Shown: positions 26,532 through 33,937 of the stretch, piece after piece
How positions within the stretch are numbered: position 1 is the stretch's first letter
Layout of the letters: every line of letters begins with the position of its first letter
Assembly (NCBI GenBank): GCA_947488345.1
Contig: CANKZQ010000001.1
Location: 819,501-883,500, forward strand
Source: an uncultured Flavobacteriaceae bacterium
GTDB taxonomy: Bacteria > Bacteroidota > Bacteroidia > Flavobacteriales > Flavobacteriaceae
Length of the DNA stretch: 64,000 bases
Direction: 5' to 3'
Translations under genes and position numbers: made by a program
Notes under the pieces: model-generated
Databases searched by the model: none
The model's input: the letters and a program-made list of their open reading frames with translations, nothing else
What the model was told of the DNA's origin: nothing

Positions 26532-27277
26532 TGATTAAATTTTTTAGACATATCCGTAAAGCACTTCTTATGGAAAATAAAACCGGTAAATACCTAAAAT
26601 ATGCCATTGGCGAAATCATACTTGTGGTAATTGGAATTTTGATTGCGCTTCAAATAAATAATTGGAATGAACGTAAAAAAGAACGCGCCAAAGAACGAGC
26701 TTTTTTAAAAGAGATAAACTTAGATTTCAAATCCAATAAAGCGCAATTAGACTCAATCATTAGCTATAATAAAGTGAGTCTGCGCAGTGGTACGCGTGTA
26801 TTAGACGCTATTGAAAATTTTGACCTAAAAAAACCCGAAATTAATGAAACGAACGCCCATTTTGCGGATAGTATAAAAAAATATTATCCTTTGCTATGGC
26901 GGAATAAATCTTTCAACCCAAAAAATGGTTCTGTCGAAGCCCTTTTAAATTCATCTTCTTTTGATTTAATTAAGAATGACACTTTAAGACGAAATTTGAT
27001 ATCTTGGAAAGATGTGTTGGGTGATTATTTAGAAGAAGAAGCCTTTGCTGTTAAATTTTTATTCGATGAGTATGGCCCATGGAGGAGAGCAAATTTTGAT
27101 CCTGATATAGATGATGATCCAGAGTATATCACTGCCTTTTTCAGTAAACGACATCGAAATTTCGTGAATAGAAGGTGTGGAGATTTATTTAATAATTTAA
27201 AGACAGTAGACGAGGAGGGTGTAATCGCTATGATCGACACTATTATCAGACTAACTGAAGTTCGAGATAATGATTAA
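26531..27277 (+). CDS. DUF6090 family membrane protein, paralogue 3 of 5
   Basis: A 248-residue protein; the anchor agrees with paralogue 2 at 41 of 47 positions. The outer domain starts with a charged helix (ERKKERAKERAFLKEINLDF) and contains SFNPKNGSVEALLNSSSFDLI, where paralogue 4 has NPTFDPIINDINSSGRIQLL and paralogue 1 has NTNTIESLESTGDIKLI: a shared pattern of a hydrophobic start, Ser/Gly turn and hydrophobic helix. It overlaps paralogue 4 by 8 bases. Function is unknown. Confidence 0.85.
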   Translation: MIKFFRHIRKALLMENKTGKYLKYAIGEIILVVIGILIALQINNWNERKKERAKERAFLKEINLDFKSNKAQLDSIISYNKVSLRSGTRVLDAIENFDLKKPEINETNAHFADSIKKYYPLLWRNKSFNPKNGSVEALLNSSSFDLIKNDTLRRNLISWKDVLGDYLEEEAFAVKFLFDEYGPWRRANFDPDIDDDPEYITAFFSKRHRNFVNRRCGDLFNNLKTVDEEGVIAMIDTIIRLTEVRDND

Positions 27278-28055
27278 ATTCTTTCGTAAAATACGCTATA
27301 ACCTTATGAGCGAAAACAAAACCACCAAATACTTTAAATATGCTATTGGCGAAATTGTTTTGGTAGTCCTTGGTATTCTCATTGCTTTACAGATTAACAA
27401 TTGGAATGAAGGAAGAAAAGAACGAGCACAAGAACAAGAATTACTCTTACAATTACAATCAGAATTTCAAAGTAATCTAGAGCAACTTGACCAAAAAACT
27501 GATATGCGAGATCAGATGACTTCTGCTGCATTAAAATTACTTCACAATATCGACCATCCCGAAACGCGAAATGCAGACTCTATTACAAAATACATAGGAC
27601 TCACAGCTATAAATCCAACATTCGACCCCATCATTAACGATATTAATAGCTCTGGAAGAATACAATTATTACAAAATGTAGATCTAAAAGAACGACTTGC
27701 TAGATGGACAAGTGAAGTTATTCAGGTAACCGAAGAAGAGCAAGCTTGGGTATTTATTAGAGGGAATGAATATCTTCCGATGCTATCGCAAAAAGGCTTT
27801 ATGCGAAATGTTTTAAATCGCTATTGGAAAGATAATGTTCTTGCAGCTTTTCATTTAGATGAAGGCACTAAAACAGAAATTGATTTAGGGAATTCTAAAA
27901 TGGAAAATGTAATTTCAGTTATTCTAGATGATCCTCTATTCGAAAGTTCTATCGCGCAATGTGCTACTTATGCAAAACTCACAAATAGTCAAGCTGTGAG
28001 TTTACGTCAGCGAATAGTTGAAATTTTAAATTTAATAAAACAAGAACTAAAGTAA
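27270..28055 (+). CDS. DUF6090 family membrane protein, paralogue 4 of 5
   Basis: A 261-residue protein with the same anchor (IKFFRKIRYNLMSENKTTKY; IVLVVLGILIALQINNW) and a helical periplasmic part (REQELLLQLQSEFQSNLEQL is close to the start of it in character). The start lies 8 bases inside paralogue 3 and its stop overlaps the start of paralogue 5 by one base (TAATG). The family has no assigned role. The tight packing implies that stoichiometric production matters. Confidence 0.85.
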   Translation: MIKFFRKIRYNLMSENKTTKYFKYAIGEIVLVVLGILIALQINNWNEGRKERAQEQELLLQLQSEFQSNLEQLDQKTDMRDQMTSAALKLLHNIDHPETRNADSITKYIGLTAINPTFDPIINDINSSGRIQLLQNVDLKERLARWTSEVIQVTEEEQAWVFIRGNEYLPMLSQKGFMRNVLNRYWKDNVLAAFHLDEGTKTEIDLGNSKMENVISVILDDPLFESSIAQCATYAKLTNSQAVSLRQRIVEILNLIKQELK

Positions 28056-29110
28056 TGATTAAATTCTTTAGAAAAATTCGTCAAAACTTAGTTATGGAAA
28101 ACAACACAGGCAAGTACTTCAAATACGCCATAGGCGAAATCATCCTTGTTGTTATTGGTATTCTCATTGCTATTCAAGTAAGTAATTGGAATGAAACTAG
28201 AAATGCTCGAAATAAAACCGAAGCATTATTTGATAAGTTTGAAAATGAATTAGAATTAACAATTGGAAATGCCAATAATGATATTTCCATTTCGACGTTA
28301 ATGGATTCGGTTACAAAACCAATATTAGCTAATAAAATAACGCGCCAAAATTACATAGACGATAACTGGTTAAGACATTTATCCACATTTCGGATTACAT
28401 TAAATCCAGATCTCGATCATTTGAATAAATTGATCGAAAAAGAAGAGCTTTTAGATGAAAAATATAAAGAGGTAATGACTGATATTAATAACTTCCGTTA
28501 TACAAGAGAACGAGAAATAGATTATATGAATCGTTTACGAATTTCCGCTGAGGAAAATTCAGACTATATCAACCTCAACTTTCCTTGGGCAAGATTAAAA
28601 GATTCCATTTCAAATGAAAATGCTTATCGTTATTTTTTAACAGATGAAAACTACAAAAATAGGTTATTTAATCATTGGCAAAATGCCATGGAATATGCAG
28701 CGATCATTAATAATTATCGTGTAGGAACGCTCGGAATATTATCAAAACTTAAAATACTTAGAGAAGGATACTCTTCATCAGAATTAGAGATACTGTTTAA
28801 TAAATTAGAGCAACGGCCTTTTGAAAGAATAGGCAAAAATGAGCGCATAACTGACAAGATTTCTGAAAATCAAATTGGGAAGAGCGCTTTAATCGTAAAT
28901 GTCTCTAAAGATAATTTTCGATATATGCTGAAAAATAGAAAAGGACACATCCTTAGATCAGGAACTTCTTCCCCAGGTGAAATATTTCCAATATGGTCTC
29001 CAGAAGTAGATCTATTTAGCGATCACTTTAGAATATTTGAACTTTATAAAAATGATGACCTCATTGAAAAATATAAGGTAGTTCAGCATGGCTATTTACT
29101 ATTGAAATAG
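28055..29110 (+). CDS. DUF6090 family membrane protein, paralogue 5 of 5, extended
   Basis: A 351-residue protein, about 100 residues longer than its neighbours. The anchor is slightly changed at its end (IAIQVSNWNE). The middle is helical; the extra C-terminal part (about 275-351: KSALIVNVSKDNFRYMLKNR, GEIFPIWSPEVDLFSDHF, then IFELYKNDDLIEKYKVVQHG) looks strand-rich and may be a separate domain. It is the last gene of the array; no hairpin follows before the converging msrA stop at 29151. Confidence 0.85.
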   Translation: MIKFFRKIRQNLVMENNTGKYFKYAIGEIILVVIGILIAIQVSNWNETRNARNKTEALFDKFENELELTIGNANNDISISTLMDSVTKPILANKITRQNYIDDNWLRHLSTFRITLNPDLDHLNKLIEKEELLDEKYKEVMTDINNFRYTREREIDYMNRLRISAEENSDYINLNFPWARLKDSISNENAYRYFLTDENYKNRLFNHWQNAMEYAAIINNYRVGTLGILSKLKILREGYSSSELEILFNKLEQRPFERIGKNERITDKISENQIGKSALIVNVSKDNFRYMLKNRKGHILRSGTSSPGEIFPIWSPEVDLFSDHFRIFELYKNDDLIEKYKVVQHGYLLLK

Positions 29111-29150
29111 CAAAAAATAGATTTTCTCAACTTTATTTAAGTAAAATTGT

Positions 29151-29849
29151 TTAATGTTTCTTCGATAACAATTCTGGAAATTTCTGTTGAAACCTCTTCA
29201 ATCTTGGTATAGAAACACCCTGAATGTAACGATTATTAGGGTTTAGCCTTTCATAATTTTGATGATAATCTTCGGCTATCCAAAACTTCTGAAATGGATA
29301 AATTTCAGCAGCAACTTTAGCCTTTAGTTTGTCGGCTAATGCCTTTTTCTTCTTGATAATAATCTCTTTTTGTGCAGTATCTTGATAGAAAATAATCGAA
29401 CGATATTGAGAGCCTCTATCTGGTCCTTGCCCATTTACTTGAGTCGGGTTTTGAGAACCAAAATATACATCGACCAATGTTGCAAACGAAACTACTTTTG
29501 GATCATAAATTACTTCTACTGCTTCAGCATGCCCAGTTCGCCCAGTGTTACTACCCTCATACGTTGGGTTTTTAGTAAAGCCTCCAGAATAACCATTAAT
29601 TACTTCAGTTACGCCATTTACGCTCTCATAAATAGCTTCAACACACCAAAAACAACCGCTGGCAAAATAAGCTTTTGCCAATCCTTTTTCTAGAGGTACC
29701 ACTACTGGATCTAACGTCAATAATTCCAATTGCTTTTTCTGCATATCGGTCATTTTTTTCTTCGTTGGCTTGGTATCCACTTGGGCTTTCCCTTGACAAC
29801 TAACAGTAAGAAATGCCAGTACTACTAAAATTGATTTTATGGTGTTCAT
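29151..29849 (-). CDS. msrA: Peptide-methionine (S)-S-oxide reductase, lipoprotein form
   Basis: A 232-residue MsrA with the catalytic motif GCFWCVE (first Cys is the nucleophile), GYSGGFTKNPTYE, GHAEAVEVIYDP, QVNGQGPDRGSQYRS and FWIAEDYHQNY. The start at 29849 gives a lipoprotein signal (LAFLTVSCQG), so the enzyme acts in the periplasm or at the outer membrane, repairing oxidised methionines in envelope proteins. A longer frame from 29885 lacks a signal at its start and was rejected. A good minus-strand promoter lies about 50 bases upstream. Confidence 0.93.
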   Translation of the reverse strand: MNTIKSILVVLAFLTVSCQGKAQVDTKPTKKKMTDMQKKQLELLTLDPVVVPLEKGLAKAYFASGCFWCVEAIYESVNGVTEVINGYSGGFTKNPTYEGSNTGRTGHAEAVEVIYDPKVVSFATLVDVYFGSQNPTQVNGQGPDRGSQYRSIIFYQDTAQKEIIIKKKKALADKLKAKVAAEIYPFQKFWIAEDYHQNYERLNPNNRYIQGVSIPRLKRFQQKFPELLSKKH

Positions 29850-29897
29850 GGGCGTACTATTTTTCGATTTTGTCGTAAAAAACAATTAAAACTAACT

Positions 29898-29926
29898 CAA
29901 AGATAGTACTAAACAAAAAAAATCAA
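29898..29926 (-). promoter_or_regulatory. Promoter for msrA
   Basis: On the minus strand: TTG (29926-29924), an 18-base spacer, TATCTTTG (29905-29898). This is a near-ideal Bacteroidota promoter. Its -33 element lies within the stem of the terminator of the upstream zinc-ribbon gene, so the two elements overlap. Confidence 0.65.
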
Positions 29927-29942
29927 CTCAAATGAGTTGATT
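29911..29942 (-). terminator. Terminator of the zinc-ribbon gene
   Basis: Stem AATCAACTCA / TGAGTTGATT with a 2-base loop (29921-29942), followed on the minus strand by a T-run (plus-strand A-run 29915-29922). It begins 9 bases after the stop of the small gene at 29951. Confidence 0.8.
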
Positions 29943-29950
29943 TGTTTTTA

Positions 29951-30121
29951 TTATTTAAAGTTGAACTTAACTATACTCAAAAAGGTATGGGTCAAATTAC
30001 TTCTAAAGTGTTTTCTATTGCAACCGTAACAAAAGTACCGTCGACTGTATGGTAAGAGTATTCTTTGATATTTTTTACGGCGTATCCTTTCCAATTCGGA
30101 GCTACAAGTAGAGCAGTTCAT
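29951..30121 (-). CDS. 56-residue zinc-ribbon protein
   Basis: A short open frame from ATG (30121) to TAA (29951). Two CxxC pairs are at Cys3/Cys6 (MNCSTCSSEL) and Cys31/Cys34 (YFCYGCNRKHF), with a very basic segment between (ERIRRKKYQR) and around them. The spacing fits a one-zinc ribbon fold. Small proteins of this type (CxxC, basic loop, CxxC) are, as far as I recall, frequent in flavobacteria without known function; nucleic-acid binding is plausible from the charge. Its own terminator follows directly, and the nqrF terminator lies upstream, so it is a separate unit. Confidence 0.7.
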   Translation of the reverse strand: MNCSTCSSELERIRRKKYQRILLPYSRRYFCYGCNRKHFRSNLTHTFLSIVKFNFK

Positions 30122-30277
30122 AATGTTTAGCGTTTACATATTAACGTGGAGAAGATAAGAATATTTTACGATTTACGTTAAAACCATTTAATATCTAAGG
30201 TTTTAAACCTTCATAATTACGGGTAAACATCCAATTATTTGTAAGTTTTTCTAAGTATAATAGAATCAATCTATCAC

Positions 30278-30304
30278 AAAAAAACCGGCTTTTACACCGG
30301 TTTT
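30278..30304 (-). terminator. Terminator of the nqr operon
   Basis: Stem AAAACCGG / CCGGTTTT with an 8-base loop; on the minus strand it is followed by a run of seven T. It lies 43 bases after the nqrF stop. Confidence 0.85.
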
Positions 30305-30346
30305 AATTTTATCTAGATCCTATTCTACTAGGAATATAATCAAGGC

Positions 30347-31654
30347 TTACCCTCCAAAGTCATCAAATCTGATACTTTCATCTGGTATACCAAAATCTTC
30401 ACCCATTTTTTGAACCGCTTTGTTCATTAATGGAGGTCCACAAAAATACAATTCAATATCTTCTGGTGACTCATGGTGATTTAAATAGTTATCTATTACA
30501 CAGTTGTGAATGAAACCTACAAAACCGTCGCCTTCACCATCAATGCCATCTTTAACTTTCCAATTATCTTCTTCTAAAGGCTCTGATAAGGCTAAATAGA
30601 ATTTGAAATTAGGGAAATCTTTCTCTAATTTATAAAAGTGGTCTAGGTAGAATAATTCACGCTTTGAACGTCCACCATACCAATAGGTCACTTTTCTTCC
30701 TGTTTTTAATGTTCTAAATAAGTGATATAAATGCGAGCGCATCGGTGCCATTCCAGCTCCACCACCAACATATAACATCTCTGAATCAGATTCATTGATA
30801 AAGAATTCCCCGTAAGGACCAGAAATCGTTACTTTATCACCTGGTTTTTGTGCAAAAATATATGACGATGCAACTCCTGGATTTACATCCATCCATCCAT
30901 TTTTAGCTCTATCCCAAGGCGGCGTAGCAATACGTACATTTAACATGATCTCTCTCCCTTCTGCAGGGTAAGAAGCCATAGAATACGCGCGCTCTACCGT
31001 TTCGTTATTTTTCATAACTAATGGCCATAAACCAAACTTATCCCATTCTGCTTGAAACTTATCTGGAGAATCGTGCTCTTCAGGATGTGCGGTTATGTCC
31101 ATATCTTTATAGTTAATGGTACATTCAGGAATTTCAATCTGAATATATCCACCAGCTTTATAGCCCATATCTTCTGGAATTTCTACAACAAATTCTTTGA
31201 TAAAAGAAGCTACATTATAATTTCTTACCACAGTGGCTTCCCACTTTTTAATACCAAATACCTCTTCTGGTATCGTAATATTCATGTCTTGTTTTACCTT
31301 AACCTGACAAGACAAACGTGCACCAGCTTTTAATTCTTTACGAGTAAAGTGTGGTGTTTCTGTAGGTAAGGCTTCTCCTCCACCTTCTAAAACATGACAT
31401 TCACACTGAATACAGGTACCCCCACCTCCACAAGCAGAAGGTAAAAATATTTTTTGCGCCCCTAAGGTTGATAATAAAGAATCACCCGAAGCTACTTCTA
31501 TTTCTTTTTCACCATTGATAATAATCTTTACCGGACCAGAAGGTGATAATTTTTGTTTTACAAATAATAAGAGACCAACTAACAATAATGTAATTGCTAA
31601 AAAGGCTCCTACTGTTGCTAAAATTGTTCCTGTTGTACTAACTTCTAAAAACAT
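30347..31654 (-). CDS. nqrF: Na+-translocating NADH:quinone reductase subunit F
   Basis: A 435-residue electron-entry subunit. It has one N-terminal transmembrane helix (about 9-29), a 2Fe-2S ferredoxin domain (about 35-125) with [16 protein letters not shown] and the last Cys in ARLSCQVKV, then an FAD/NADH reductase part with RAYSMASYP (FAD) and [16 protein letters not shown] (NADH) and the C-terminal [15 protein letters not shown]. It oxidises NADH and passes electrons to NqrE/D and NqrC. It is the last gene of nqrABCDEF, 1 base after nqrE, and a hairpin terminator follows. Confidence 0.97.
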   Translation of the reverse strand: MFLEVSTTGTILATVGAFLAITLLLVGLLLFVKQKLSPSGPVKIIINGEKEIEVASGDSLLSTLGAQKIFLPSACGGGGTCIQCECHVLEGGGEALPTETPHFTRKELKAGARLSCQVKVKQDMNITIPEEVFGIKKWEATVVRNYNVASFIKEFVVEIPEDMGYKAGGYIQIEIPECTINYKDMDITAHPEEHDSPDKFQAEWDKFGLWPLVMKNNETVERAYSMASYPAEGREIMLNVRIATPPWDRAKNGWMDVNPGVASSYIFAQKPGDKVTISGPYGEFFINESDSEMLYVGGGAGMAPMRSHLYHLFRTLKTGRKVTYWYGGRSKRELFYLDHFYKLEKDFPNFKFYLALSEPLEEDNWKVKDGIDGEGDGFVGFIHNCVIDNYLNHHESPEDIELYFCGPPLMNKAVQKMGEDFGIPDESIRFDDFGG

Positions 31655-31655
31655 A

Positions 31656-32396
31656 TTATTGATTTAAAGCTGTTGTTGTTTTTGCTGATTTTTCTTCCTC
31701 TTTGGCTACATCGTTTTTCTTCTCATCTTCTACCTTAATGGCTTGTTCAACCTTCTCTTTTTTGTTGCCTTCGTCTTCACCTGTCAACATTCCTCCAAAG
31801 CTTAAAAACCCAATTCCCATCAAACCTGTGATGATAAATGTAATTCCTAAACCTCTTAAAGGAGCGGGAACAGAAGAGTATCTAATTTTTTCACGAATGG
31901 CTGCAATAGCTAAAATGGCTAAAAACCATCCAATACCCGAGCTCACCCCATAATTTAACGCCATACCTAATGTTGGTATTTCACGAGCTTGCATAAATAA
32001 TGAACCTCCTAAAATAGCACAGTTTACAGCGATAAGCGGTAAGAAAATACCCAAAGAATTATATAATGCCGGTGAAAACTTCTCGACCACAATTTCTACC
32101 AATTGTACCATGGTTGCGATGGTCGCAATAAACATAATAAATGATAAGAAACTCAAATCATATTCGGCATATTCTGGGCCTAATGTTTTTGCTAACGCTC
32201 CGGGTTGCAAGATATACTGATCTAGTAACCAGTTTAACGGAACCGTTACCGCTAATACAAAGATTACTGCAGCTCCTAAACCAACAGCTGTTGCTACTTT
32301 TTTAGATACTGCTAAGTAAGAACACATTCCTAAGAATGTTGCAAATACCATGTTATCTATAAAAACCGATTTAAAAAATAATTCTAAATGCTCCAT
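31656..32396 (-). CDS. nqrE: Na+-NQR subunit E with long charged C-terminal tail
   Basis: A 246-residue membrane subunit. The core of about 200 residues has six hydrophobic helices and the conserved Cys-bearing helices ([18 protein letters not shown] near 20-37; [14 protein letters not shown] near 120-133) that hold the Fe-S site with NqrD. The last 45 or so residues form a Lys/Glu-rich tail ([20 protein letters not shown]) not found in the short classical subunits. A 74-base gap with a hairpin separates it from nqrD, unlike the other junctions of the operon. Confidence 0.95.
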   Translation of the reverse strand: MEHLELFFKSVFIDNMVFATFLGMCSYLAVSKKVATAVGLGAAVIFVLAVTVPLNWLLDQYILQPGALAKTLGPEYAEYDLSFLSFIMFIATIATMVQLVEIVVEKFSPALYNSLGIFLPLIAVNCAILGGSLFMQAREIPTLGMALNYGVSSGIGWFLAILAIAAIREKIRYSSVPAPLRGLGITFIITGLMGIGFLSFGGMLTGEDEGNKKEKVEQAIKVEDEKKNDVAKEEEKSAKTTTALNQ

Positions 32397-32420
32397 ATAT
32401 ATTTTTTGTTGTTAGTCATT

Positions 32421-32456
32421 TGCTGCTAGTTATTGGTGCTAAACCAACAAGCAGCA
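32421..32456 (-). promoter_or_regulatory. Hairpin between nqrD and nqrE
   Basis: Arms TGCTGCT (32421-32427) / AGCAGCA (32450-32456) and an inner stem TTGGT (32433-32437) / ACCAA (32443-32447) with a 5-base loop. It is an imperfect stem-loop in the only sizeable gap of the nqr operon and lacks a T-run, so an RNA-processing or stability role is more likely than termination. Confidence 0.55.
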
Positions 32457-32470
32457 GCTCGGAACTAAAT

Positions 32471-33163
32471 TTATTCTTCTTCTACTAATGCTGGGTTTTT
32501 ACTACGTTGTACCCAGATAATTAATCCTACTACAACCAGTGCCATTGGAGGGTATAACATAAAACCGTTATTCTCATATCCAAAAGCATACAATCCTGTT
32601 TTGTCTACCGGATCTCCTAATACAGGAATACCTAATAATGTACCTGTACCTAATAATTCTCTAAAGAACCCTACAATAATTAATATTGCACCATATCCTG
32701 CCGCATTTCCTATCCCGTCAAGGAAAGACTTCCAAGGACCATTTGCCAAGGCAAAGGCCTCAAAACGTCCCATGATAATACAGTTGGTAATGATCAGTCC
32801 AATAAATACCGAGAGCGTTTTACTCAATTCATAAGCAAATGTTTTCAATACCAAATCAACAATAATTACCAAGGTAGCTACTACGATAAGCTGTACAATA
32901 ATTCTGATTTTAGATGGAATTATATTACGCATTAATGAAATAACTACGTTACCAATTCCGAGTACAAAAATTACGGCGATTGTCATTACAATCGATGCTT
33001 TTAACTCTGCTGTAATCGCTAGAGCGGAACAAATCCCTAATACTTGAATTGTAATTGGATTGTTATCCGTTAAAGGATCAGTAATTAGCTTTCTGTTTTT
33101 CTTAGAAAATAAAGGTTCGCTTGGCGTCTTTACTACTTTTTCTTGTTCTGCTACTTCTGCCAT
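32471..33163 (-). CDS. nqrD: Na+-NQR subunit D
   Basis: A 230-residue membrane subunit, slightly longer than usual due to a polar N-terminus (about 30 residues before TDPLTDNNPITIQVLGICSA). The conserved Cys-bearing half-helices are LGICSALAIT and ITNCIIMGRFEAFAL. With NqrE it forms the Fe-S-containing, inverted-repeat membrane core of the Na+ pump. It starts 6 bases after nqrC. Confidence 0.96.
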   Translation of the reverse strand: MAEVAEQEKVVKTPSEPLFSKKNRKLITDPLTDNNPITIQVLGICSALAITAELKASIVMTIAVIFVLGIGNVVISLMRNIIPSKIRIIVQLIVVATLVIIVDLVLKTFAYELSKTLSVFIGLIITNCIIMGRFEAFALANGPWKSFLDGIGNAAGYGAILIIVGFFRELLGTGTLLGIPVLGDPVDKTGLYAFGYENNGFMLYPPMALVVVGLIIWVQRSKNPALVEEE

Positions 33164-33169
33164 CTAATC

Positions 33170-33934
33170 TTATTTTAATGTGTTAAAATATGGTAAGTAC
33201 ATCGCGATGTCTTTCTTAATCATTGCTGTTACGCCATCACCCGTAATCGTTGCCCCGGCCATAGCATCTACTTCATTATCGTTCTTATCTAAATTCTTAG
33301 GATCTGCATTTCCTTTGGCTACAACAATTCCTTTGAATTGTGTACCATCATAAATCTGTTCATCAGCAAAATCTTCATAAAAGTAAGGTGCAGTAATATT
33401 GGCACCTAATCCAGGGGTTTCACCTTTGTGATCAAAGAACACACCTTTCACTGTTTTTAAATCATCTTTCAAAGCAATGTATCCCCAAATAGCATCCCAT
33501 AAGCCGATTCCTCTTACAGGAACGATATAGAACTTTTCACCCTTTTCTTCACCAATAAATAGCGGTAACTTTCTAGTGTATGAAGCATCTGCTTTTACTT
33601 TATCACTTTCCTTCTTAATATCTATAAGATATGCGAGGCTATCTTGCGTCACTTTGTCTCCTTCGATGACCAATTGCGTTGTGATATACTTGGTAAACTC
33701 TGCCGTTACTTTATCGGTCGTCACAAAACTCGTTGCATCGTCTTCATTCCCCGAAAGGGTCGCTTCATTTATTCCCATAGCGAACAAAATATTTTGTTGC
33801 TTCTCTAACTTTTTATTTAAGGTAATTGTTGGGTTAAAGTACGACGCTGTAAATGCTAATAACGAACCAACTACCAATACCATACCTATGGCAAATAAAA
33901 CGGTGTATACATTACTTTCTGTATTTCTAGCCAT
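33170..33934 (-). CDS. nqrC: Na+-NQR subunit C (covalent FMN)
   Basis: A 254-residue subunit with one N-terminal transmembrane helix (about 10-30) and a periplasmic FMN domain. The flavin acceptor is Thr229 in DAMAGAT (223-229); the usual form is D-x-x-S/T-G-A-T, so Ala226 replaces the common Ser/Thr two residues before the Ala. GETPGLGANI is the conserved FMN-domain motif. The FMN is attached by ApbE, encoded at 20.1-21.1 kb. Gap to nqrB is 3 bases. Confidence 0.95.
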   Translation of the reverse strand: MARNTESNVYTVLFAIGMVLVVGSLLAFTASYFNPTITLNKKLEKQQNILFAMGINEATLSGNEDDATSFVTTDKVTAEFTKYITTQLVIEGDKVTQDSLAYLIDIKKESDKVKADASYTRKLPLFIGEEKGEKFYIVPVRGIGLWDAIWGYIALKDDLKTVKGVFFDHKGETPGLGANITAPYFYEDFADEQIYDGTQFKGIVVAKGNADPKNLDKNDNEVDAMAGATITGDGVTAMIKKDIAMYLPYFNTLK

Positions 33935-33937
33935 AAC

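Larger units (their letters stand above)
24522..28195 (+). repeat. Five dispersed copies of a 141-bp anchor-coding module
   Basis: Copies lie at 24522-24662, 25833-25973, 26531-26671, 27270-27410 and 28055-28195, each the first 47 codons of a DUF6090 gene. Copies 2 and 3 agree at 41 of 47 residues by direct count, and the DNA is visibly similar too. The sequence after each module is unrelated or only weakly similar. This is a protein-coding gene-family repeat, not a mobile element. Confidence 0.85.

Noticed and set aside
24522-28195. Regularly repeated 141-bp modules as a possible CRISPR or mobile repeat array
   Set aside because: Copies are the first codons of complete genes, spacing is 700-1300 bases, and differences are mostly silent or conservative; it is a gene-family expansion.
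29111-29150. Terminator between the last DUF6090 gene and msrA
   Set aside because: No convincing hairpin lies in this 40-base gap; how the array transcript ends is unclear.
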